The notes under the pieces: generated by a model
Database searches by the model: none
What the model saw: the letters and a program-made list of their open reading frames with translations, nothing else
Told to the model about the DNA's origin: nothing
NCBI RefSeq assembly: GCF_001730295.1
Contig: NZ_MIKA01000012.1
Location: 215,041-279,040 of the forward strand
Length of the DNA: 64,000 bases
Reading direction: 5' to 3'
DNA from: Enterococcus plantarum
GTDB lineage: Bacteria; Bacillota; Bacilli; Lactobacillales; Enterococcaceae
In this document: positions 18,319 to 26,459 of the stretch, piece by piece
Position numbering within the stretch: the first letter of the stretch is position 1
Layout of the letters: the number at the start of each line of letters is the position of its first letter
Position numbers and translations under genes: made by a program

Positions 18319-19679
18319 TTTTCTACCTCCAAAAGAGCTTTGGCTTTTTGCAACGTTTCTTCATATTCTTTTGTAGGCTCAGAATCATATACAATTCCTG
18401 CACCTGCTTGTACGTATGCTTTATTTTGGTGAATGACCATCGTTCTTATCGCAATAGCAAAATCAGCTTGATCATTTTTAGACAAGTAGCCGACTGCGCC
18501 TGCATAGATGTTTCGTTTGACTGGTTCGAGTTCATAAATACGTTGCATCGCCCGAATTTTGGGTGCACCGCTTACCGTACCAGCAGGTAACGTTGCCTTT
18601 AGTGCATCCATCGCAGTCAATTCTTTTTTTAGTTTTCCGGTCACGACTGAAACTAAATGCATGACAAAGCGATACTTTTCAACTGTCATATAGACTGGGA
18701 CTTCAACAGAACCTATTTCACTAATTTTTCCGATATCGTTGCGACCTAAATCGATCAACATTTGATGCTCCGCACGTTCTTTTTCATCAGTGAGTAGTTC
18801 TTGTTCTAGTATCGAATCCTGTTCTACTGTCTGCCCTCGTTTCCGTGTACCAGCAATTGGATTTGTTGTTACGATTTCATTTTTAATACTGACTAAACTT
18901 TCTGGAGATGATCCGATTACATATGTTTCGCCAAAATCTAGGAAATACAGATACGTTGATGGATTCGTGACGCGTAATCTGCGGTAATAATCGAAAGGTT
19001 CTTCTTCAAAATCAGCCGTTAGACGTTGCGAGGGAACCATTTGAAACATGTCACCTTGCTTGATATAGTTTTTTACTTTGGCGACGACTTGTTCAAAACT
19101 TGCTTGGGTAAAGTTGCTTTGGTAGTGTAATTTTTTTAACTGAATCTCTTTTTGTTCTTCTTCACTCGGCGTTTGCAATTCTTTTATTTTTTGATTGATA
19201 GCTTCGTTTAATGTTCCTTCCCCTCGTTTTGAGTATGTATCAGCTTCTACTAACACTATTTTTTCGCCTACGTGATCGAAAATCAAATACGAATCGAATA
19301 GATAAAAGTGACTATCTGGAATAGTTAATTCATCAAACGGCAGCTTCCCTAAGTCTTCGTAGCAGGCAATCATGTCATAGCCGACATAACCGATCGCCCC
19401 ACCTTGGAAAGGCAGTTCTTTTACGACTTCTTCGTTTTTCAATACATGTTTTTCCATTTCTTTTAATGGATCTTCTACCGTATTCGTTTGTCCGTCAATC
19501 GTTAACTGACCACCAAAACAAGTGATTTCAGAAACCGCATCCCACGCAATGATCGAATAACGACCTTTGCTTTTGTCTCTAGGAATGCTTTCTAAAAGGC
19601 ATTTGTTTGTTCCTTTGATTCTTAAAAAGGCGGATATTGCGGTTAGATAATCTGCTTGGATTTCTTTGATCAATTGCAT
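18315..19679 (-). CDS. trpE: anthranilate synthase component I
   Basis: This 454-residue chorismate-using enzyme is the first committed step to tryptophan. The N-terminal LLES motif (about 29-32) is the tryptophan-feedback site, so the protein is probably allosterically inhibited. The catalytic half has GSSPESLV, NPIAGTRKRG, DLGRNDIGK and LPAGTVSGAPKIRAM. The start follows an AGAGGAAA site. It heads the operon and is controlled by the upstream T-box leader. Length is slightly short but usual for lactic acid bacteria. Confidence 0.97.
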   Translation of the reverse strand: MQLIKEIQADYLTAISAFLRIKGTNKCLLESIPRDKSKGRYSIIAWDAVSEITCFGGQLTIDGQTNTVEDPLKEMEKHVLKNEEVVKELPFQGGAIGYVGYDMIACYEDLGKLPFDELTIPDSHFYLFDSYLIFDHVGEKIVLVEADTYSKRGEGTLNEAINQKIKELQTPSEEEQKEIQLKKLHYQSNFTQASFEQVVAKVKNYIKQGDMFQMVPSQRLTADFEEEPFDYYRRLRVTNPSTYLYFLDFGETYVIGSSPESLVSIKNEIVTTNPIAGTRKRGQTVEQDSILEQELLTDEKERAEHQMLIDLGRNDIGKISEIGSVEVPVYMTVEKYRFVMHLVSVVTGKLKKELTAMDALKATLPAGTVSGAPKIRAMQRIYELEPVKRNIYAGAVGYLSKNDQADFAIAIRTMVIHQNKAYVQAGAGIVYDSEPTKEYEETLQKAKALLEVEK

Positions 19680-19750
19680 TTGATTTCCTCTTTTCTATTT
19701 TTTTAGTATTTGATGGGATACAATCGTTTTGGTGATTCACGAGTGTGGGA

Positions 19751-19813
19751 ACTTCGCTCGCCAATTACTATCTATTCTCTACTCTGGCAAAACCAATCAC
19801 AGCGATGAATAGC
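19751..19813 (-). repeat. post-T-box hairpin element, copy C (trp leader, next to trpE)
   Basis: This is the most diverged of three ~63-nt homologous elements that directly follow T-box terminators in this window (the others are 19,913-19,975 and 23,316-23,377). On the transcribed strand it ends the previous terminator's T run, then gives GCCAGAGTA ... TTGGC as an imperfect stem. The function is unknown. Confidence 0.6.
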
Positions 19814-19912
19814 AAAAAGCCCTCACAAAACAGATCGATATCTGTTTTGTGAGGGCGAATAATAGTATCCACGGTACCACCTCATTGAAAAGTATCTTTC
19901 TTTTTAAGTAGC
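19814..19912 (-). promoter_or_regulatory. second T-box module of the trp leader, without a stem I
   Basis: The T-box sequence AGGTGGTACCGTG (19870-19882) precedes a strong terminator (arms GCCCTCACAAAACAG and CTGTTTTGTGAGGGC, 19814-19856, then T5). Only about 100 nt separate this T-box from the previous terminator. There is no room for the specifier stem I, so this module has an antiterminator/terminator switch but no visible codon reader. Confidence 0.75.
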
Positions 19913-19975
19913 CTTTGGTCGTCAGGTGCTGTTCATCAGCTACCTCCGGCAAGACCAATTGTGGTGATGAATCAC
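19913..19975 (-). repeat. post-T-box hairpin element, copy B (between the two trp T-box modules)
   Basis: On the transcribed strand TTGGTC pairs with GACCAA, and GGAGGT with CACCT, around a loop containing TGATGAACAG. It aligns end to end with copies at 19,751-19,813 and 23,316-23,377. Confidence 0.65.
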
Positions 19976-20236
19976 AAAAGCCCCCAAACCACAAAAAATC
20001 TGTGGTTTGAGGGCGAAAATTCACGGTGCCACCTCAATGTTGAAAGAAATTCTTTCCTCTTATCAGTCGTCTAACAACGACCTTACTCTATAACGGGAGT
20101 TCCCGAAAATGCCTACTAACATTCAACATTTCGCTCGAAAGTCCATTCACAACCCATCCCTTACTGATTCGCAGTACCATCAGCTCTCTGAAAAGTTCCA
20201 GTGTTGTTACTCCTCTTTCTCAAAGCTTTACTATTG
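19976..20236 (-). promoter_or_regulatory. T-box riboswitch, tryptophan specifier (trp operon)
   Basis: The leader has a full stem I with an AGTA element, an AGAGAGC bulge and a distal GGTACTGCGA loop. The specifier loop reads GAA-TGG-A, so the codon is TGG at 20143-20145. It ends with T-box AGGTGGCACCGTG (20022-20034) and a terminator (arms at 19981-19995 and 20000-20014, then TTTT). Uncharged tRNA-Trp would stabilise the antiterminator and allow trp expression. Confidence 0.9.
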
Positions 20237-20242
20237 AGGACA

Positions 20243-20271
20243 ATCATATTAGAAATTTCTAATCTTGTCAA
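20243..20271 (-). promoter_or_regulatory. trp operon promoter with an internal palindrome
   Basis: TTGACA (20266-20271), 17 nt, TATGAT (20243-20248) is a near-consensus sigma-A promoter. The spacer holds a perfect 16-nt palindrome, ATTAGAAATTTCTAAT (20248-20263), which could be an operator or simply AT-rich chance. Confidence 0.8.
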
Positions 20272-20301
20272 CTATTTTTTATATAAAAATTGGTTTTTTT
20301 C

Positions 20302-21537
20302 TTAATTTTTTGACTGAGTAGCATTTTCTTTAATGATTTCTACAATTGTTTTTGCAGCCAATTCCATCGATTCTAATGTGATAAACTCATATTGACCATG
20401 GAAGTTTTCGCCACCTGTAAATAAATTAGGCGTTGGAATGCCCATAAATGAAATCTTTGATCCATCTGTTCCACCACGAAATGGCTGAATATTCGGCTCG
20501 ATATTTAGATTTTCCATTGCTTTGACAGCAAGATTTACAGGGGTCATGTCTTTTTCGATAATTTCGCCCATATTGTAATACTGATCTAAGAAATCAATTG
20601 TTATTCTGTTTTTATCAAATGTCTCGTTTAATTCTTTCACGATTTTTGAGAGGGTTTGTTTTCTTTTTTGAAACAGTTCTTTGTCATGATCGCGAATAAT
20701 GTAGGTCAGTTCGGCATGATCCAATGTTCCATTAAATTTTGACAATAGATAGAATCCTTCATGTCCACGTGTTTTTTCTGGTACTTCCTCTTTAGGCAAT
20801 TGTGCGTCAATGTACTCACCAAGTTTGATGGCGTTGACCATTACACCATAGGCTGTACCTGGATGAACGCTCGTTCCTTCAATCGTAATCACTGCTTGTG
20901 CTGCATTAAATGTTTCATACTCAAAACAGCCCACTCTGCCACTATCTATGGTATACGCGAATTTAGCGGGAAAATGTTCAGCATCAAAACGGTCTGCTCC
21001 GCGTCCGATTTCTTCATCAGGCCCAAATGCAAGGCGAACTTCGCCATGTGCAATTTCAGGATGTGCAAGTAGATACTCAACAGCATCTACTATCTCAACA
21101 ATCCCAGCCTTATCATCCGCTCCTAATAATGTTGTTCCATCCGTTGTGATCAACGTTTGACCTACATATTCTTTTAAATTGGGGAATTCTTCTGTTTCCA
21201 TAATAATGCCACGTTTTTCATTCAACACAACATTTTGACCGTTATAATTCGGAAAAATCTTAGGTTGGATGTTTTCAGCATGATAATCTGCTGTATCTAA
21301 ATGCGCAATGAACCCAATTGTTGGCACATTTTCATTCGTTGTAGCGGGTAAAACTGCCGTCAAAAATCCATTTTCTTCATTGTACTGAATATCAGAAAGG
21401 CCTATTTCTACTAAATCTTTTTCAATGATATGCGCAAAATCAATTTGTCCTTGTGTTGTCGGAACGAATTGACTGGCTGCATCAGAGCGTGTGTTGACTT
21501 TTACATAACGGATAAATCGTTCTAATAATTGACTCAT
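20302..21537 (-). CDS. pepT: tripeptide aminopeptidase T
   Basis: This 411-residue M20-family zinc peptidase frees the N-terminal residue of tripeptides. Metal ligands are visible in GFIAHLDTADY (His), GADDKAGIVEIV (bridging Asp), GPDEEIGRGADRFD (catalytic Glu pair), IDSGRVG (Asp) and GGENFHGQYEF (His). HPGTAYG belongs to the lid domain. The start is MSQLLERF, behind AAGGAAT; eight upstream codons lack a site. It lies downstream of a peptide-binding lipoprotein gene with a short gap. Both therefore follow the same T-box, joining peptide capture to intracellular peptide breakdown. Confidence 0.96.
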   Translation of the reverse strand: MSQLLERFIRYVKVNTRSDAASQFVPTTQGQIDFAHIIEKDLVEIGLSDIQYNEENGFLTAVLPATTNENVPTIGFIAHLDTADYHAENIQPKIFPNYNGQNVVLNEKRGIIMETEEFPNLKEYVGQTLITTDGTTLLGADDKAGIVEIVDAVEYLLAHPEIAHGEVRLAFGPDEEIGRGADRFDAEHFPAKFAYTIDSGRVGCFEYETFNAAQAVITIEGTSVHPGTAYGVMVNAIKLGEYIDAQLPKEEVPEKTRGHEGFYLLSKFNGTLDHAELTYIIRDHDKELFQKRKQTLSKIVKELNETFDKNRITIDFLDQYYNMGEIIEKDMTPVNLAVKAMENLNIEPNIQPFRGGTDGSKISFMGIPTPNLFTGGENFHGQYEFITLESMELAAKTIVEIIKENATQSKN

Positions 21538-21575
21538 TTTTTTATTCCTTCTTTCACACAAGTTCGTAACGCTAT

Positions 21576-23222
21576 TTAGTCTTCGACATAAGCTGTTCTA
21601 AGATTGAAGTAATCACCATATAAGTGATAGCTGATGCCTTTGATTTTGGGATTGATTAGATAATTAGATGCACTTTGATACAGTGGAACTTGAGCTGCAT
21701 CTTGATCTAATAAAATTTCTTCGGCTTCTTTGTAATCATCAAACTGTTTGTCTGGTACATTGGCGTTGGTTGTCCGTGCATCTGTAATCAGTTTGTCATA
21801 GTCAGTGTTTTGATATGAACCATAATTGTAAGCAGACTCTCCCGCATACAAGTTGAAATAAGAATCTAAATCACTGCTACCAGCAATCCAACCAGATAAA
21901 GACAGTTCATAGTTTTTATCTTTGCGTGTTTGTAAGACATTGTTTTTTGGTTGAGCATTGATTGTGATTTCGATACCTTTTAAGTTTTCTTGTAATTGAC
22001 TTTGAACATATTCAGATATTTTTTTCCCATTATCATCATCAGAAACTAAAAGAGATAGTTTGATTTTATCGCCTAAATCAGCTTTGGCTTTTTCCCATTC
22101 GACTTGTGCTTTTTTCACGTCATAAACTGAATGGTCACCACTGAATTTTCTGAAGTCTTCAGAGGTTTCTGGATTTTTATATAATCCACTTGGAATCAGA
22201 CCGTTCAATGGTTTTGAGCCATCATTTAGCACGCTTTTTGTTAGAGCATCTTTGTCGATTGCTTGCGCGATCGCTTTTCGTAAATGAAGGTTGTCAGGCG
22301 CTGTTCCATCTTTTTTATTGAAATCCAAATAATAATTAGCGACATCCGAATGGGTTACATAACCGGCATCATCACTATATTGTTGAACGTATTGGCCACT
22401 GATTCGGACTAAATCTAATTCGTTTGATTGGTATAAATTGATCCCAGTATTCTCTTCTTTGATTGTATTGACTTTTACTTCTTCTAATTTCACTTTATCC
22501 GCATCGTAATATTCAGGATTTTTCTTTAATGTCCAGGTGTCTGATGAAGCATCCCAATCCGTTAAGATAAATGGGCCGCTGTAAATCAAATGCTCGCTGT
22601 CTGTTGCATACTCTTTTCCTTGTTTTTCTACATACGCTTGGTTTTGTGGGGCTAACCAGCCAATGGATGCAACTGTCAGAAACGATGGCTGTGCTTGTTC
22701 TAATGTCACTTCAAACTCTTTGTCACTTGGGGCAGAAAGACCAATTTCATCAACTGATTTTTCGCCATTACGAATGGCTTTGCTGTTTTTTACGTTATCT
22801 AATAAATACGCATTTGGACCTATTGTTGCTGGCGTTACTAGTTTTTTCCATGAATATAAGAAATCTTGTGCTGTGATTGGTTCTCCATTGCTCCAATTGA
22901 TTCCTTCTTTAAGTGTAAATTTATACGTTAAACCATCTTCGCTGATATCAACTTTCTCTGCTAAACCAGGAATTGGCGTGCTATCATCGTCAAAACGATA
23001 TAAGCCTTCAAAAAGATGTTGAACGATCGTAAAGGTATTTTTATCCATTGTTTGGGTTGTATCTAAAGTTGAAAGTGGTGCTGGTGAACTGATTTCGATT
23101 TTTTGACTTGCTGCGATTGTACCAGCTTCGCTTTTGGTCGTCTCTTTTTTGTCGTTGCCCCCGCATGCTGTTAGTAATAATCCCGTTAATACTGCACTTA
23201 CGACTAATAATTTTTTCTTCAC
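21576..23222 (-). CDS. oligopeptide-binding lipoprotein (OppA / SBP family 5)
   Basis: This 548-residue extracellular lipoprotein has a signal peptide with lipobox LLTAC (Cys about 20) and the family 5 substrate-binding fold. Features such as ITAQDFLYSWKKLVTP, DALTKSVLND and a C-terminal DQDAAQVPLYQ are typical. The start is a GTG behind AAGGGGG; a longer frame has no site. It probably captures peptides for an Opp permease encoded elsewhere, since no permease or ATPase gene is adjacent. It forms an operon with pepT, under a T-box whose best specifier reading is ATG (Met). That suggests peptides are taken up as an amino-acid source when that amino acid is short. Confidence 0.92.
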   Translation of the reverse strand: MKKKLLVVSAVLTGLLLTACGGNDKKETTKSEAGTIAASQKIEISSPAPLSTLDTTQTMDKNTFTIVQHLFEGLYRFDDDSTPIPGLAEKVDISEDGLTYKFTLKEGINWSNGEPITAQDFLYSWKKLVTPATIGPNAYLLDNVKNSKAIRNGEKSVDEIGLSAPSDKEFEVTLEQAQPSFLTVASIGWLAPQNQAYVEKQGKEYATDSEHLIYSGPFILTDWDASSDTWTLKKNPEYYDADKVKLEEVKVNTIKEENTGINLYQSNELDLVRISGQYVQQYSDDAGYVTHSDVANYYLDFNKKDGTAPDNLHLRKAIAQAIDKDALTKSVLNDGSKPLNGLIPSGLYKNPETSEDFRKFSGDHSVYDVKKAQVEWEKAKADLGDKIKLSLLVSDDDNGKKISEYVQSQLQENLKGIEITINAQPKNNVLQTRKDKNYELSLSGWIAGSSDLDSYFNLYAGESAYNYGSYQNTDYDKLITDARTTNANVPDKQFDDYKEAEEILLDQDAAQVPLYQSASNYLINPKIKGISYHLYGDYFNLRTAYVED

Positions 23223-23315
23223 TTTGTTTCCCCCTTCAGTATCTATATACATTAAGCTACTCCTACCTTGTCTGTGTAGATGTTGGAAAAGTTGAATATA
23301 ATGTACCGTTTCTCC

Positions 23316-23377
23316 CTTTGGTCGCCAAGTACTGTTCATCATCTACTCTGGCGTAACCAGGCGCAGTGATTCATAGC
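23316..23377 (-). repeat. post-T-box hairpin element, copy A (oligopeptide lipoprotein leader)
   Basis: This element directly follows the T run of the T-box terminator. On the transcribed strand GCCAGAGTA pairs with TACTTGGC, closed outside by TGGT with ACCA, around the loop GATGATGAACAG. It aligns over its whole length with the two trp-leader copies. Confidence 0.7.
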
Positions 23378-23651
23378 AAAAAAACTCCCATCCTATAAAA
23401 AGGACGAGAGTTTTAAACTTTCGCGGTACCACCTTCAATTGACTTACATAGTAAGCCCACTCTTTCAGTACAACCATACTGAGGCGCTATAACAGGCGCA
23501 CCTGAATTGATCTTAACTTGTTCGATCAATTTGTTCAAAGGCCATTTTCTCTTCCATATTCACTGTCTCTTCCCACCAAACGAGACTCTCTTTGAGTTAT
23601 CTGAAAAATACTTTCCTTATCTTCACATTTAATTTTAATAGATAATGTATT
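23378..23651 (-). promoter_or_regulatory. T-box riboswitch upstream of the peptide-binding lipoprotein and pepT
   Basis: A stem I with AGTA and an AGAGAGTCTC bulge, a T-box GGTGGTACCGCG (23422-23433) and a terminator (23378-23414, T7) are clear. The 3' strand of the specifier loop is AAAATGG between helices. Aligned with the trp leader (GAA-TGG-A) the codon falls on ATG (23543-23545), that is Met. TGG one base later is the alternative. Confidence 0.85.
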
Positions 23652-23657
23652 ATATGG

Positions 23658-23687
23658 ATTGTAGCATATAAGGAGAATAAACGTCAA
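23658..23687 (-). promoter_or_regulatory. promoter of the peptide-binding lipoprotein-pepT operon
   Basis: TTGACG (23682-23687), 18 nt, TACAAT (23658-23663) on the minus strand, directly upstream of the T-box leader. Confidence 0.7.
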
Positions 23688-23871
23688 TAATTGGTTATAT
23701 AATTTCCAAGCCATTTGATTACATCTTTTGAAAATTATAAGAGAGCTGGCTTTTTAAAGTTGTCTCACTACTTAGGATATCATCTCTTGCACTATATCGT
23801 TGTCATTTCAACCATGAAGAGTATAGGGAAACATTATTAGGATTTTTATTTTTACGTGTTATAAAATAAAG

Positions 23872-23900
23872 TTCACATTAACTTTGATTATTGATATAAT
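23872..23900 (+). promoter_or_regulatory. promoter of the zinc-ribbon genes
   Basis: TTCACA (23872-23877), 17 nt, TATAAT (23895-23900). The remainder of 23,700-23,958 shows no gene or clear structure. Confidence 0.65.
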
Positions 23901-23958
23901 GAGTAGACCATGTTATTTGATTCATTTATGACTAATATTTTAAAAGGTGGAATTTTGA

Positions 23959-24246
23959 ATGTATTGTTCCAATTGTGGCAGTAAAATTAATGAAAAATCA
24001 GTACTTTGTCCACATTGTGGAACAATTTTAAAAAAAGAGTTTTTTAGTAGGAATACTGAAATTGGATGGGGGATTCTAGGTTTTTTTGTTCCTGTTGTTG
24101 GACTAATTCTTTATTTAATTTGGCTAGAAACTAAACCTAAAATTGCTAAAACAGCTGGGTTGGGTGCGCTTTGCGGTGTGTCTACGATCATTCTATTTTG
24201 GATCTTGTATTTCTTATTTTTTGTTCTTCTACTTCTTGTGATATAA
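23959..24246 (+). CDS. zinc-ribbon membrane protein (first of a tandem pair)
   Basis: This 95-residue protein opens with a zinc ribbon, CSNCG and CPHCG (four Cys in two CxxC pairs, about residues 3-21), followed by two hydrophobic segments (about 37-53 and 66-94). The same design occurs in the next gene, and the two share the GW/LWG-hydrophobic block and the KPK.AK motif before the last segment. Zinc-ribbon membrane proteins of this kind are common in Firmicutes and have no known role. The start follows AAAGGTGG. It is likely co-transcribed with its neighbour. Confidence 0.8.
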   Translation: MYCSNCGSKINEKSVLCPHCGTILKKEFFSRNTEIGWGILGFFVPVVGLILYLIWLETKPKIAKTAGLGALCGVSTIILFWILYFLFFVLLLLVI

Positions 24247-24297
24247 AATCATAAACTACATGAATTAATGGTAAAAATAAAAAAGGAGCTTTTAACT

Positions 24298-24597
24298 ATG
24301 TACTGTTCAAATTGTGGTAAAGAAATCGACAAAGCAGCTGTAGTATGCCCACACTGTGGTGTGCCAACGGAAAATGCGAATAAAGATGTCGATAACGGTG
24401 GTTTTTTGTGGGGACTACTAGGTTGTTGTATTCCGATAGTAGGTTTAATTTTATTTTTAGTTTGGAAAGATGACAAGCCAAAAACAGCGAAAGCTGCAGG
24501 AATTGGTGCTTTAGTAAGTGTTGGATGTGTTGTATTTTTTTATGTTTTACTTTTCATCATAGGTATGTATGGAGCGTCGTTAAGTTCTGGATACTAA
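24298..24597 (+). CDS. zinc-ribbon membrane protein (second of a tandem pair)
   Basis: This 99-residue paralogue of the preceding gene has CSNCG and CPHCG at about residues 3-21, a Gly-rich first membrane segment (about 40-59) and a second (about 72-93). The ATG is chosen because AAAGGAG lies upstream; ten in-frame codons before it lack a site. The pair probably arose by tandem duplication, and the second copy has an added Asn/Asp linker. The last codons overlap a frame encoding a DUF2085-like protein that has no start of its own. Function is unknown. Confidence 0.8.
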   Translation: MYCSNCGKEIDKAAVVCPHCGVPTENANKDVDNGGFLWGLLGCCIPIVGLILFLVWKDDKPKTAKAAGIGALVSVGCVVFFYVLLFIIGMYGASLSSGY

Positions 24598-24931
24598 TTG
24601 GTTAGCTAGGATCTTTGGTTGTCATTGTCTTCCAAATAGATCATTTTATTTTCGGCAAAAACAGTTCCCAATATGCGCTAGATGTACTGGAGAATTAATT
24701 GGTATTTTAGTTGGTATTATCAGTTTTCCATTTGTACATTTTTCTATTTTATTTTTAATTCTTTTGCTATTACCATTAATTTTTGATGGTTTTTTGCAAT
24801 TACTAACTACCTATGAAAGCAAAAATGTACGGCGCTGCATTACAGGTATATTGTTTGGTTATGCCTTTTCACAATTAATCATAATGTCGATGGTTTATGT
24901 CTATTTATTGGGCTACAATCATGCACGTTAA
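24584..24931 (+). pseudogene. DUF2085-like membrane protein frame lacking a start codon
   Basis: From just after a stop at 24581-24583, a 115-codon frame is open and spells GCHCLPNRSFYF, then FPICARCTGELIGILVG and two to three hydrophobic segments, ending in a TAA at 24929-24931. The CH.LP.RSF and ICARCTG blocks are the signature of DUF2085 proteins, which have two Cys-containing motifs and several membrane segments. No ATG, GTG or TTG lies in frame before the first conserved block, and the 5' part overlaps the upstream gene. It is either 5'-truncated or frameshifted, or read by frameshift from the upstream zinc-ribbon gene. The conserved core itself is undamaged. Confidence 0.65.
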
Positions 24932-25005
24932 ATGAAACAATCTTGTCCTAAGGGCGTGGACAAAAGTAAAATCACTTTTGTTTCACACCCCAGATGCGAA
25001 TAAAC

Positions 25006-25070
25006 GGTGGGATCAGAAGCAATCCCTTCTTATTTCTCGGGATTAAACGCTTCTGTCTCAGCCTCTTTTT
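25006..25070 (+). terminator. long terminator-like hairpin after the zinc-ribbon/DUF2085 cluster
   Basis: Arms GGTGGGATCAGAAGC and GCTTCTGTCTCAGCC, with inner AATCCC/GGGATT pairing, are followed by TCTTTTT. Nothing else is visible in 24,932-25,163. Confidence 0.75.
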
Positions 25071-25163
25071 AATGTACTCAACTATAATGATTGTGTAGAG
25101 GTTGATAGAGCATATTCCTATCAATCTAACGAGTCCCTTACTTGTTTAAACTGACTTGAACCT

Positions 25164-25240
25164 AAAAAAAGCATCTCCCATACTCAATTTTATCTTCCTT
25201 AGGGTACTAGAAAATCGAGTATCATGTAGATGCTTTTTTT
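25164..25240. terminator. terminator of the siderophore ABC operon
   Basis: AAAAAAAGCATCT and AGATGCTTTTTTT form the outer stem, with an inner CATACTC/GAGTATC helix. It faces the end of the iron-binding lipoprotein gene and is symmetric enough to act in both directions. Confidence 0.82.
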
Positions 25241-25252
25241 ATTTTCCTTGAT

Positions 25253-26215
25253 TTATTTCAACGCTTTTTGTACATCTTCAATCATTAGGTGTGTAGACTC
25301 TAATCCTCCACCACTTAGGTACCAAACGTCAGGTTGTAAAGAAATTACTTTGCCATTTTTTCCAGCATTTGTTTGTTTAACTAGTTCATTGTTTTCTACG
25401 TTATCGTTTGTATCGTCGCCACCAATTGCTTTCGTGCGGTCAACTACAAACAAGATATCTGGATTTTTTTCTAATACATATTCATATGAAACACTTTGAC
25501 CATGTGTTGAAGCTTCGATGTTGTCGTCTGCTTGTTTAAAGCCAAAAGTATCATGGACGATACCGAAACGAGAACCTTTACCATAAGCAGAAAGTTGTCC
25601 TTCATTTACTAAAACAACGAGCGCTATTTCATCACTTGCTTGTGCTTTTTCTTTAACATCTGCAATTTCTTTTTCTAAATCAGCAATCTTTGTTTTTGCT
25701 TCGTCTTGCTTGTCGAAAATTTCAGCTAATGTTTCGATATTATTCTTCGTAGAGTTCCACGTATCTTTGGCATCAACTGCAAGATAAATGGTTGGCGCAA
25801 TTTTGCTCAACTTATCTTGGAAATCTTTTTGACGACCAGAGATAATGATCATGTCTGGTTTTAGTTGATTGATTTTTTCTAAATCCGGTTCTTTGATTCC
25901 ACCTGCAGATTCTACTTTGTTGTAGCTGTCTAAATATTTAGGTAAGTTTTTGGTTGGCGCACCAACAACTGCGTCCCCCGCCCCTAGTGCGTCGATCGTA
26001 TCTAGTGATCCATTGTCGAAAACAACCACTTTTTTAGGATTTTTGGGTACTTCTACTGAACCATTTGAATCGTTTACTGTGATTGATGTTGCTTCTGAAC
26101 TTGATTCTTTCGAAGCTGAACCGTCTGTTGTTTTTTTATCATTGTTGTTACATGCTCCTAAAGTAAGAAGTGCGATCATTGATACAGTTGCAATTGCTAA
26201 GAATTTCTTTTTCAT
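25253..26215 (-). CDS. iron-siderophore-binding lipoprotein (FatB/CeuE-like)
   Basis: This 320-residue lipoprotein has lipobox TLGAC (Cys about 21), a Ser/Lys/Thr-rich tether and a periplasmic-binding-protein type III fold. Landmarks include VVVFDNGSLDTIDALGAGDAVVGAP, GIKEPDLEKINQLKPDMIIISGRQ and a long connecting helix with many Glu and Lys. The FatB/YclQ subgroup binds catecholate or petrobactin-type ferric siderophores; the actual ligand is not known. The start follows CTGGGGGAAAT. It is last in the ABC operon, 244 nt after the ATPase gene; that unusually long gap holds no clear terminator. Confidence 0.9.
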   Translation of the reverse strand: MKKKFLAIATVSMIALLTLGACNNNDKKTTDGSASKESSSEATSITVNDSNGSVEVPKNPKKVVVFDNGSLDTIDALGAGDAVVGAPTKNLPKYLDSYNKVESAGGIKEPDLEKINQLKPDMIIISGRQKDFQDKLSKIAPTIYLAVDAKDTWNSTKNNIETLAEIFDKQDEAKTKIADLEKEIADVKEKAQASDEIALVVLVNEGQLSAYGKGSRFGIVHDTFGFKQADDNIEASTHGQSVSYEYVLEKNPDILFVVDRTKAIGGDDTNDNVENNELVKQTNAGKNGKVISLQPDVWYLSGGGLESTHLMIEDVQKALK

Positions 26216-26459
26216 TTTATTTCCCCCAGTTTAAATAATGTTTTTAAATTTTTTCTACCGTAGATTAATGTGTTTGTTCTGTTTTTCTTATGATCTAGCC
26301 ACACACATGTTAGCCTTCTCAGCAATAACGAATAAAAATAAATTAATCTAGAAAAATACCTACTGCACATCGTTACGATTTCATCAATTTCTAAGTATCA
26401 AAGACACTAAGAATTGAAGAACTTAGTTGTTCGAAATTTAAAGGGTTCGTTCCACTGTT

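Noticed and set aside
19797..20024. 75-codon minus-strand frame in the trp leader
   Set aside because: It runs through a terminator, a T-box and the hairpin element; it has no ribosome site and is explained by the RNA structures.
26216..26459. Attenuator or riboswitch in the 244-nt gap before the iron-binding lipoprotein gene
   Set aside because: Only weak short inverted repeats (CTAAG/CTTAG) are visible and no T run follows, so no element is called.
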